Of a stretch of DNA of 38,012 nt, positions 7,245 through 15,500 are shown one piece after another. The position numbers and the translations under genes are program-made. Within the stretch, counting starts at the first letter, position 1. Each line of letters begins with the position of its first letter. The notes beneath the pieces are model-generated. The model saw only the letters and a program-made list of their open reading frames with translations. It was not told the origin of the DNA and made no database searches. The DNA lies in contig CAAFZP010000148.1 in the NCBI GenBank assembly GCA_900767585.1, positions 1-38,012 of the forward strand, given 5' to 3'. This DNA is from Lachnospiraceae bacterium. GTDB lineage: Bacteria > Bacillota > Clostridia > Lachnospirales > Lachnospiraceae.

Positions 7245-8246
7245 TTACGCTGTATAGATCTTCTCCGTCACCGTATGCGACTCACCCGGTGCGAGTTCTC
7301 TGTAGCCAGACTCTTCTGGCGGAATCGGCTGATTCGGTGCATCAATAATCCATGTACATGGCTCCGGACAGAAGTATCCTTTATCACCATGATCGTTCCA
7401 GATTACCCAGAACTTGAAATCCTTGCAAACTTCATAGCAGATTCGCTTGCCTGTTCCGGCATCGGTTGCAACCGCACCATAAAATGGCTTTCCATCCAGG
7501 CTTCCTTCCTCTGCGAAAAATACATCGTTATCAATATCATGCAGCACCGGCACCTGGGAACCTGTCAGGTACTGTCTGTCGTGGTTTGTCTGTACCAGCA
7601 TATCGCCCGTCGGGATGCAGGACTTCGAGAGTTCCCATTTCTCGCCAACCGGAATATACAAACGCATATCCAGACCATTTCCACCCTTCACAAACGGTCC
7701 GTTGATTGTCGTGTGATTGCACATACCATATGGTAATTGCTTTTCAGATGTATTTGTCATCGTAAACGCATAATCCAGGCCATCCTCTGACAACGTAAAT
7801 GTAAACTCTGCCTTGAAGCTGACCGGATATGTCTCGAAGAACTCATCGTTCTCATCATATATATATTCTGTTTTCGCGATTGCTTTTTTGCCCTCTGTAA
7901 TCACATCCACAATCTTATGCTCACGTTTGTGCAGGAAACCATGAATATGATTTCCGAGTGGATCATTCAATGGAAAATGATACGTTGCATCACTTACTTT
8001 CAGTACACCGCCTGCCAGACGATTTGGCAGATACAATGTCGGAAGTCCATACACTTCCGGACTTTTCTTCAAATCTTCCATCGAAAGGGATTCATCATAG
8101 CGGAAAATCTCAATGTCATTTTCAACATCCTGCATACGAAGGACATTACTTCCTAAAAAAGGAGCAACGATTGCCTTGTACTTTCCGGCGGTCAGTTCGA
8201 TTGCCTCTTTCCCTTTATAATCAATAATCTCTGCGGAATAACTCAT
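7245..8246 (-). CDS. Aldose 1-epimerase (GalM-like)
   Basis: A 333-residue cytoplasmic mutarotase-type protein that should interconvert alpha and beta anomers of a hexose. Family features: PTLYLPNRLAGG early, then GNHIHGFLHKR (the conserved HG.. histidine), YGMCNHTTIN (second catalytic-type histidine in the N/H-H/T motif), and the tail CPEPCTWIIDAPN matching the EP.. region with the conserved glutamate. Length is typical. The ATG at 8246 was chosen over an upstream in-frame ATG (8291) because AGGAGG lies just before it and the extra 15 residues are not family-like. Single-gene unit with its own SigA-type promoter and terminator. The substrate sugar cannot be read from sequence. Confidence 0.9.
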   Translation of the reverse strand: MSYSAEIIDYKGKEAIELTAGKYKAIVAPFLGSNVLRMQDVENDIEIFRYDESLSMEDLKKSPEVYGLPTLYLPNRLAGGVLKVSDATYHFPLNDPLGNHIHGFLHKREHKIVDVITEGKKAIAKTEYIYDENDEFFETYPVSFKAEFTFTLSEDGLDYAFTMTNTSEKQLPYGMCNHTTINGPFVKGGNGLDMRLYIPVGEKWELSKSCIPTGDMLVQTNHDRQYLTGSQVPVLHDIDNDVFFAEEGSLDGKPFYGAVATDAGTGKRICYEVCKDFKFWVIWNDHGDKGYFCPEPCTWIIDAPNQPIPPEESGYRELAPGESHTVTEKIYTA

Positions 8247-8318
8247 TGTTTTTTCCTCCTTTTTCATACTGCAAAGCATGTGCAGTTTCACTCAAAAATC
8301 CAATCTAAAACACATAAA

Positions 8319-8347
8319 ATAATAACACATTGCGCATGCTATGTCTA
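8319..8347 (-). promoter_or_regulatory. Probable SigA promoter of the aldose epimerase gene
   Basis: On the minus strand TAGACA (8342-8347), 17 bp, TATTAT (8319-8324). The -35 lies inside an inverted repeat at 8341-8366. Confidence 0.6.
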
Positions 8348-8366
8348 TAAAAAGAACGATAGACAT
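8341..8366. promoter_or_regulatory. Operator-like inverted repeat over the epimerase promoter
   Basis: ATGTCTAT, 10 bp, ATAGACAT: perfect 8-bp arms one helical turn apart, overlapping the -35 box. This is the shape of a dimeric regulator site. No regulator gene is adjacent. The rest of 8367-8503 holds nothing else I can recognise. Confidence 0.45.
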
Positions 8367-8503
8367 GCCATCTGCGTATGATAAATATGAACAATCATGC
8401 AACCGTTTCCCACCTGATACAGATATTCCGTTTTCCAGTATGGACTTCGTTCATCGCGATTTCTTCCTCGTTAAATTACAGATACAAATCCGGTTGCATT
8501 TTA

Positions 8504-8531
8504 TAAAGGGACCGTTTTCACGGTCCCTGTT
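8504..8531 (-). terminator. Probable intrinsic terminator after the small Ig-like gene
   Basis: Perfect 9-bp stem AGGGACCGT/ACGGTCCCT (8507-8515, 8520-8528) with a 4-nt loop, just after the stop of the minus-strand gene at 8539. The minus-side tail is TTTATAAAAT, only a weak T-tract; the plus side has GTTTTAAT. Confidence 0.6.
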
Positions 8532-8538
8532 TTAATAA

Positions 8539-8880
8539 CTACAGCTTAAATCTAATCTGTACCGGTTCTTTCAACGACTGTCCGCCGCGGGATTTCACAT
8601 TTGTAGTGATTGTAAGCGAATAAAATTCATTTGTAGCATACGCTTCCATCGGTTCTACTTCGATGAGTTCATTCTTCGTATCATATCGTATGTGTGTGCT
8701 CAGCCGCTGGTTCTGTGAATTTGTCACATACATCGTATCTTTGTTCACCGTATGAGGATCAAGCGGAATATTAAAGCGCACGCGCCACACAAAATTGCCC
8801 GTTTTAAATTTCAGATCCTGCTTTACTTTGTTTGCAAGCTGTGGTGGAATATCTTCTATATCTAACAGATTTTTTGACAT
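8539..8880 (-). CDS. Small protein with an SbsA/Big-type Ig-like fold
   Basis: 113 residues, no signal peptide. The sequence after residue 30 (FVWRVRFNIPLDPHTVNKDTMYV, then ELIEVEPMEAYATNEFYSLTITTNVKSRGGQ) has the strand order of SbsA-type Ig-like domains: F-N.P.D..TV....YV, I.V.P...Y......Y.LTI...V.S..G. Such domains normally occur in secreted proteins, yet no export signal is visible here, so it may be cytoplasmic or a detached module. The ATG at 8880 was preferred to an upstream one at 8946 because GAGGG lies 8 bp before it. Function unknown. Confidence 0.7.
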   Translation of the reverse strand: MSKNLLDIEDIPPQLANKVKQDLKFKTGNFVWRVRFNIPLDPHTVNKDTMYVTNSQNQRLSTHIRYDTKNELIEVEPMEAYATNEFYSLTITTNVKSRGGQSLKEPVQIRFKL

Positions 8881-9030
8881 GTGCAAATCCCTCATTTCTA
8901 TTCTGACCGGCATGCATCCCGCGTGCCCGTAACCCGTTCCGTGCATCCGGCACGCATCCTAAAATTATTTTACCTTATCCAGGCACCTTTTACAAGCACA
9001 CATTTGTACAGCGATTTCCTGCTCCCACGC

Positions 9031-11712
9031 TTATGGATTTATAAATGGTGTGCCCGGCGCCACCGTACCATCATAGATCAGCCCGGTCTCCGGAAATTTC
9101 GAAGCATTTGCATCCACATGCATCGCTTCTACCTGCGCATGTGTTAGTTTCATATCCTCTGGCAGCTTCTTCCAGTCATCCTCATACCACCAATTCATTC
9201 TTCCAAAATACGACTGCACTGCATACCAGCCATCTTTCTGCTCATCGTATTTATAAAAGACATCCTGCGTTACTGTCTGCCCATTTGCATTTACAAATGT
9301 TTTGTTCCGGACGATGATATCCGCGGTCGGATGGTCTGCATAGGTTGCTTTTAGGTCGATACAGTTGTTTTCATTGATATACCGCCCGTCTACCCATACA
9401 TCTTCCATATATGCAACGCCTTTTCCTTTTCCGGCATATGCACTGACATATGTATACGCTCCGCCATAGCCAAACCAGCCTTCTGCTGCCACCTTGAGCC
9501 AGTTTCCTGTCCCGACTGCATCCTTAAACGGCTGCCCGGTCAGCTGTTCTTTGTATGTCTTCAATTCTTCCGTCGATGCCTTCTCATATGCATGGATCTT
9601 ATCTGCCATCCTGTCAATATTTGAGATCAGTGCGCCGGCATTCTGATTGGATGCATAATCGCCCGCAGAGCCATCAAACTTAAAGAGTGTTTCTATATAT
9701 TTCGAAAAGATCGGATCCGTATTTCCGTTTCCGGCACCACCGTAGGAACGACTCTCTCCGTTCCAGGTTATTTTTACGAGATAATGCAAATCCGTGCCCT
9801 CCACGGTACAGGATGGCTGCAGTCTCTGTGCAACATTTGCCATCACGCCAGGCACACCAACAGACGAAAGAACCATTGGATGCAGATACTCCAAAAACAT
9901 GGCGTCATCCGTTGACTCAAACATCTCATAATGCTCATTTAAAGAAAGTTCCTGATATGGAGATGTCGCAAGCAGCGGATATGGATGTGCGGTATTTACT
10001 TTGGATGTATCCCGGATCCCTTTTGGATATACGGCATGTGTATTCAATACACTCTGCACAGCATCTAAATTAGCAAAGAAATCCTTCGAAGGATCTGTAT
10101 ATTCATCGACCAGATAATCTGTGAGGTTTTTCACCTGTGGACAAGATATCGTAACCGATGTATCCTGCCAGCCCGGATTACTTGTAGAGGTCCAATTGCC
10201 TGATTTTGTAACCGTATACGCTCTCTGTGCCTGCTGCAGCACAAACTCTCCGCCATCTGCACCCGCATCCGAAGCCTCGTAAATATATCCGCCCTTGACA
10301 CGTCCGGTCGTCCGGTTTTCGTATTGTACGTCAAAAAACCGGGTTGCCGTCGGGACAAGATACGCAATTTTGTCATCGGATGCATACTTGCTGTTTTTAT
10401 CCTTGAACCCGACATACGAAGGATCCGGATTGTCTGTTTTTACATAATAATATTCATTTAATGGAGCCAGAAGCGGAATAATCTCATACGAATACTTCGT
10501 TACATCCGGCACGGTTGAAGAAGTATTTCCGCCGTTTCCGTTATTTCCGGGATTGTCCGGATTCTGGGTCCATCCTTCTCCATTATCCCCGTATGATCCC
10601 GCCGGATTATCCGGATATTGCATGCCCGGTTTATTCACAAAACCGGCAGGAGTTGTGGATACAATCCCCGCGACATTTCCAGGTGCGGAAGCATCTTTCT
10701 TCACCAGTACAATCTGGATTGCCTCTAACCGTTTCGCATATCCTGCTGTACCGGACGGAGTACCATTTTTCACCCATCCAAGCCAGCCATACGTCTGTGC
10801 ATGCACACGATAATAAACATCATAATATTCTGCAATCTCGCCCGTCAGATAAATCTGGATTGCTTCGAGGCGCTTCGCTTCCCCATTGGTTCCGGACATC
10901 GTTCCATCGCTCTTCCAGCCCTGCCAGCCATAAGACTGTACATGTGTCCGGTATACTACGCTTCCGGAATATTGCTCATTGGATAATTTGATATTGATTC
11001 CTTCGAGGCGCTTTGCCTGACCGCTTGTCCCTGCAACGGTTCCGTTACTCTTCCAGCCCTGCCAGCCATACGTCTGCACATGTGTCCGGTAACTGATATT
11101 TGTCGATTCACGTCCATCCACATCCGCATCTGCTCTGCCATCTTTTGAGACATATGCCCTGCCGGAACGGCTTGTCACACCATGGTACGTATTTGGTACT
11201 TCTGTACCCTTTTTTACGATACAAATCTGAATCGCTTCGAGGCGCTTTGCATATCCTGCCGTACCTGCCGCCTGTCCGTTTTTCGCCCATGGAAGCCATC
11301 CATAGGTCTGCGCATGTACACGATAATAGATATCATAATACTGCGCATCCACACCGGTCAGCTCAATCTTGATTGCCTCTAACCGCTTTGCCTCTCCTTC
11401 TGTACCGCTGATCTCCCCGTCTCTCACCCACGGCATCCATCCATATGTCTGGCAATGTGTCGTGTACCGGACACCCAGATTGCCGCCCTGTACGCGGATC
11501 CGGATTCCTTCTAACCGTTTTGCTTTTCCGCTTGTTCCGGAAACCGTACCATCCGACTTCCATTGCTTCTCCCATCCATATGTCTGCACATGCGACATAT
11601 AAGAAACGGATGGGCCTGCGGCCTTCACCTTGTACCCAGGTACCTGCACAAGCATCGAGAAAACCATTGCAAATGCAAGTATAAGCGCACATACTTTTTT
11701 CTTCTGTTTCAT
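9031..11712 (-). CDS. Secreted ChW-repeat protein with an unrecognised C-terminal region
   Basis: 893 residues. A classical signal peptide (MKQKKKVCALILAFAMVFSM, cleavage after VKAA) is followed by six ChW (clostridial hydrophobic, conserved W) repeats arranged as two groups of three. Each repeat reads roughly Y.TH.Q.YGW..W...G...GT.G.AKRLE.I.I.L; the third of each group begins YYRVHAQTYGWL. A Pro/Gly/Asn-rich linker (about 370-410) leads to a roughly 480-residue C-terminal region (EIIPLLAPLNEYYYV ... EDVWVDGRYINENNCI) rich in aromatics, which I do not recognise. ChW repeats occur almost only in clostridia and are thought to mediate surface attachment or binding. The start follows the signal peptide and AAAGGG; upstream in-frame codons are not family-like. 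It is divergent from the M23 peptidase gene. Confidence 0.88.
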   Translation of the reverse strand: MKQKKKVCALILAFAMVFSMLVQVPGYKVKAAGPSVSYMSHVQTYGWEKQWKSDGTVSGTSGKAKRLEGIRIRVQGGNLGVRYTTHCQTYGWMPWVRDGEISGTEGEAKRLEAIKIELTGVDAQYYDIYYRVHAQTYGWLPWAKNGQAAGTAGYAKRLEAIQICIVKKGTEVPNTYHGVTSRSGRAYVSKDGRADADVDGRESTNISYRTHVQTYGWQGWKSNGTVAGTSGQAKRLEGINIKLSNEQYSGSVVYRTHVQSYGWQGWKSDGTMSGTNGEAKRLEAIQIYLTGEIAEYYDVYYRVHAQTYGWLGWVKNGTPSGTAGYAKRLEAIQIVLVKKDASAPGNVAGIVSTTPAGFVNKPGMQYPDNPAGSYGDNGEGWTQNPDNPGNNGNGGNTSSTVPDVTKYSYEIIPLLAPLNEYYYVKTDNPDPSYVGFKDKNSKYASDDKIAYLVPTATRFFDVQYENRTTGRVKGGYIYEASDAGADGGEFVLQQAQRAYTVTKSGNWTSTSNPGWQDTSVTISCPQVKNLTDYLVDEYTDPSKDFFANLDAVQSVLNTHAVYPKGIRDTSKVNTAHPYPLLATSPYQELSLNEHYEMFESTDDAMFLEYLHPMVLSSVGVPGVMANVAQRLQPSCTVEGTDLHYLVKITWNGESRSYGGAGNGNTDPIFSKYIETLFKFDGSAGDYASNQNAGALISNIDRMADKIHAYEKASTEELKTYKEQLTGQPFKDAVGTGNWLKVAAEGWFGYGGAYTYVSAYAGKGKGVAYMEDVWVDGRYINENNCIDLKATYADHPTADIIVRNKTFVNANGQTVTQDVFYKYDEQKDGWYAVQSYFGRMNWWYEDDWKKLPEDMKLTHAQVEAMHVDANASKFPETGLIYDGTVAPGTPFINP

Positions 11713-11808
11713 CCTGATCACCCTTTCTCTGCATATCTTTTTTGATGAATAACACCACACCATCCCGGGAATACTACTGCCAATACATATTTCACAGGAG
11801 TGCAAACC

Positions 11809-12567
11809 ATGAAGCATAAAATGAAGTTTTCCTATAAAAAGCAGAAACTGCTAACCTCTATGATCGTTGGAAGCAGTCTGCTTATATGCCTGATGACTCA
11901 GGCACATACGTTGGCATCCATCCGGCCGCATCAGGAAGAATCCTGCCTGACCGGTGTCTTTCAGCAGAGTATGTCCGAACTTGTTTCTTATTCCGGTTCC
12001 TGCCATACCATCTACGATGATACGCTCTATGAAGATGAAATCGTCGTCACACAGGAAGGCACCCCCGGAACAAAAAAGACAACTGCTCTGGTCACTTACC
12101 TGAACGGTCGTGCCATGTCCAAGGCAGTCATCGACTCCCACGTCCTCACGCCCGCGATTGCCCGCGAAGTGCATGTCGGCACGCAAGTGCGTCCGGACTA
12201 TGTGCGTCCCGTCGATGATTATGTCATCACTTCCTATGTCGGTCCACGCTGGGGCCGGTCGCACAATGGCATCGACCTCGCCGTCCCAACCGGCACTCCC
12301 GTCAAGAGCAGCACTGCCGGGACCATCATCCAATCCGGCTGGAATGGCGGCTACGGTATCAGCGTCTATGTAGACTGTGGCAACGGCATGGTCATCCGGT
12401 ATGGTCATCTGTCCGAATCTTATGTTGAAATTGGCCAGACTATCTCCCAGGGAGAGACGCTTGGTTTGTCCGGAAATACCGGGAACAGCACCGGCCCGCA
12501 CCTGCATTTTGAGATGCGGGTAAACGATGCTGTCGTCGATCCCCTGCTGTATCTCGATCTGGAATAG
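11809..12567 (+). CDS. Secreted M23-family peptidoglycan endopeptidase with G5 domain
   Basis: 252 residues. After a signal-anchor helix (LLTSMIVGSSLLICLMTQA) comes a G5 domain (about 65-120: YEDEIVVTQEGTPGTKKTTA), a module linked to peptidoglycan or glycan binding, then an M23 (LytM) domain. Zinc ligands are visible: H152 and D156 in HNGIDLAVP, and H233 in H231-L-H233 (GPHLHFEMR). The domain should cleave peptide cross-links in the cell wall. The ATG at 11809 has AGGAG eight bases upstream; an in-frame GTG at 11800 overlaps that site and is less likely. It is the only plus-strand gene among minus-strand neighbours in this block, divergent from one ChW gene and convergent (25-bp gap, no clear terminator) with the other. 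Confidence 0.93.
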   Translation: MKHKMKFSYKKQKLLTSMIVGSSLLICLMTQAHTLASIRPHQEESCLTGVFQQSMSELVSYSGSCHTIYDDTLYEDEIVVTQEGTPGTKKTTALVTYLNGRAMSKAVIDSHVLTPAIAREVHVGTQVRPDYVRPVDDYVITSYVGPRWGRSHNGIDLAVPTGTPVKSSTAGTIIQSGWNGGYGISVYVDCGNGMVIRYGHLSESYVEIGQTISQGETLGLSGNTGNSTGPHLHFEMRVNDAVVDPLLYLDLE

Positions 12568-12592
12568 TCCTGCATGTCCGTTTCTTTCATTC

Positions 12593-15500
12593 TTACTGGA
12601 TAAACGCTGCCATACCCGGTGTACCCGGCTGACAACCCGGTTCTCCCTGTCCCTTCGGAACAAGCACGATCTGGATTCCCTCCAGTCGTTTTGCCTGTCT
12701 GGCTGTACCTGCTGCCTCACCATTTTTTGCCCAGCCAAGCCATCCATATGTCTGCGCATGTACACGATAATACACATCATAATGGTTTGCAACTTCCCCT
12801 GTAAGTCTGATTCGGATTGCTTCGAGTCGTTTTGCCTCCCCGATCACTCCGTTTATCTCTCCGTCCCGTGACCATGGCCGCCATTCATATCTTTGCATAT
12901 ATGTCTGATATTGAACAGAACCTGTATAACCTGTCTTGGCCGGATTCAGTTTGATCCGGATTCCTTCTAACCGTTTTGCTTCGCCAAACGTACCGGATAC
13001 CGAACCGTCATACACATATTTCTGGTCTCCATATGACTGCACATGTGTCATGTAGTTGATCATGCCTGCAGAATCACCATTGACAGATGTCTTTCCAAGC
13101 TCAATATAGGAATAACCCATAATTCCTTCTGTTGGGCGCTGTCCCTTTGGCACCACTTTGATCTGGATTGCTTCGAGTCGTTTTGCCTGTCCGGCGGTTC
13201 CTGCGTTCTCTCCATTTTTTGCCCAGCCGAGCCATCCATAGCTCTGTGCGTGTACACGGTAATAGATATCATATTTATCCTTATCTGCCCCTGTCAGCCG
13301 GATAGAAATCGCTTCGAGCCGCTTCGCTTCGCCGGAAGTTCCGCTCATCGCACCATTTGCACGATATCTTTGTTCCCATCCGTTCTTTTGTATATGCGTC
13401 CGATATTCTACACCAAGATTCTCCTTTGTATCGAGCTTGATCATGATACTTTCCAGACGCTTCGCCTCGCCAAATGTACCTGCAATCTCACCGTCTTTCT
13501 TCCACGTCTTATAATTATCTTTATTTCCCTGCCATCCATATGTCTGCACGTGTGTCAGATAATAGACATTCACTGCCGGTGTTGTCGTTTCACTGCCCGG
13601 ATTTGTTCCACTTCCCGGATTCGTTCCGCTTCCCGGATTTGTTCCGCTGCCCGGATTCGTTCCACTTCCCGGATTTGTTCCGGTCTTTGGTACAACGACC
13701 GTCTTTGTATCCGAACATGTATATCCCTGATATGTCACTGTCACACGATAAGTTGCAGATCCGTCTGTCGTTTCCGTTGGCGCAGTATATGAAGTCCGGT
13801 AACTATCACAGTTAAACGTCTTCCTGTGCGCTGTGTTGTTTGCACAGGCGATTGTCACCTGACACGCCTTGCCATCCGCTTTCCATACATAACTTTCTGC
13901 CTTCCAGTCATGCCCGGTTGAAGGAACTACTTTCTGTGCTACAAGAACTGCCCCGCAATCCTTGCAATGATATCCTTCTGTCAAGCCGGTACCTTCACAG
14001 GTGGCTTTCACTGCTTCATCTAAAACGATGCTTTCCTCCGGATGTGCATCCGGATCTAACTCTGTGCCTGTTTCCACAGATTTCTCATCCGTATATTCCT
14101 TTCCATCATATGTTACAGTCACTTTATAGATCTTTGAACCTTTCTTCGAGCAGGTTGCATCCTGTTCGGCAACAAGCTCCGGTCCTTCGATATCTTCCTC
14201 CGAAACTGCAGCCGTATGAGTCTTGTCATGTGAGCATACAAGTTTTACTTCGCAGCTTAAACCATCCTCTGCCCAGTCAAATGTCATCTCATACGTATGT
14301 CCAAGTGCCGGAATCTCCTCTGTCTCAAAAGCATCGCAATACTTGCAATCGTGTCTGCGCACACCGGCTTTCTCACAGGTCGGAGCTGTTTCCTCATACC
14401 AGTCGCCATAGATATGTGTCGTATGTTCCGGCATGATCGTCTTCGATGCGCTGCCTGTGACATACGTTCCCTTACCTGTCACCGTAACTGTCACCGAGCC
14501 ATCAATATTGTCCGTATAAGTTGTACTATATGCATATGGAGAGATGTAATGTCCATTTGCATATACCGAAACTACCTTCGGATGCTTCTGGTCCTCGTCC
14601 GCAAATTCGTTTGTATAGAGCGAAATCTCCGCATCTGTAAGATCTCCCGGCTTAATTGTGAAGGAAGCGTCTTTTGTTCCCGTAAACATTTCTCTTCCTG
14701 TGATCGTCAAAGTTGCTGTTCCGGGATAATAATTATCCGAATAGGACGTTGTGTAATCGTAACTTGAGTTTAATACAGTTCCTTTGTATATAACATCAAA
14801 CTTTGGTGAACAGCTGTATCCACTTGCAAAGCAGTCTCCCTTTATCACAATCTCTGCGTCTGCCAGATCAAAAGTTCCTTCTGTGGATCCTGCTTCTTTC
14901 ACACGGATTACGTATATCCGTTTCGCAGACGGATTATATTTTGGATAAACGGCCAGATGACAGATACCTGTCTTTAAGCATGTAAGCTTACCCTTCTGCG
15001 CCTTATAATAATATCCGTCACTCACCAGACCGCCTATATTCTCGTAAGAAGCAACTTCCGGATCAGAGCTTTCAACGACCAGATCATTATATTCCATAAT
15101 ATCTACGCAAGCCTTTATATCCAGCTCGTCCCCTACATTATACGAATAATCCCATGAATAAACATACGATTCGCTTTCTGGTTTTTTCACGCACGCAAAT
15201 GCGGACGTCGGAACGGAAACTTCCTTGACTTTCCCACACTTGCTGCATGTCGCGGTTGTCTTTCCGTCTCCATCCTCGTCGATGGATACTTCAAGATCGT
15301 GGCCGCCTTCTTCCACAGATTCAATCGTATAAGTCTTGCTAACAGACGGGTTATACTTTAAATATACTTTTACCGTCGTCTCGCCTGTTTTTAAAAGCTG
15401 TAACGTTCCTACAACCGATCCTCCACCGGCTTTCTCCGTGAAGGAAATGATGTCTTCATCTCCAACTTCTACAACAACCTCTTTGTTATCATATGTTTCC

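Noticed and set aside
12593..12700. LPxTG sorting signal at the end of the giant ChW protein
   Set aside because: The C-terminus ends shortly after the last ChW repeat (GTPGMAAFIQ) without LPxTG, hydrophobic helix or basic tail.
11851..12792. 313-codon minus-strand open frame opposite the M23 peptidase gene
   Set aside because: It lies antisense to a well-supported M23/G5 gene, starts within the giant ChW coding region, has no recognisable domain and looks like a codon-bias shadow.
13043..13792. 249-codon plus-strand open frame inside the giant ChW gene
   Set aside because: Cys- and Ser-rich low-quality translation complementary to the ChW repeats; its periodicity is that of the real gene.
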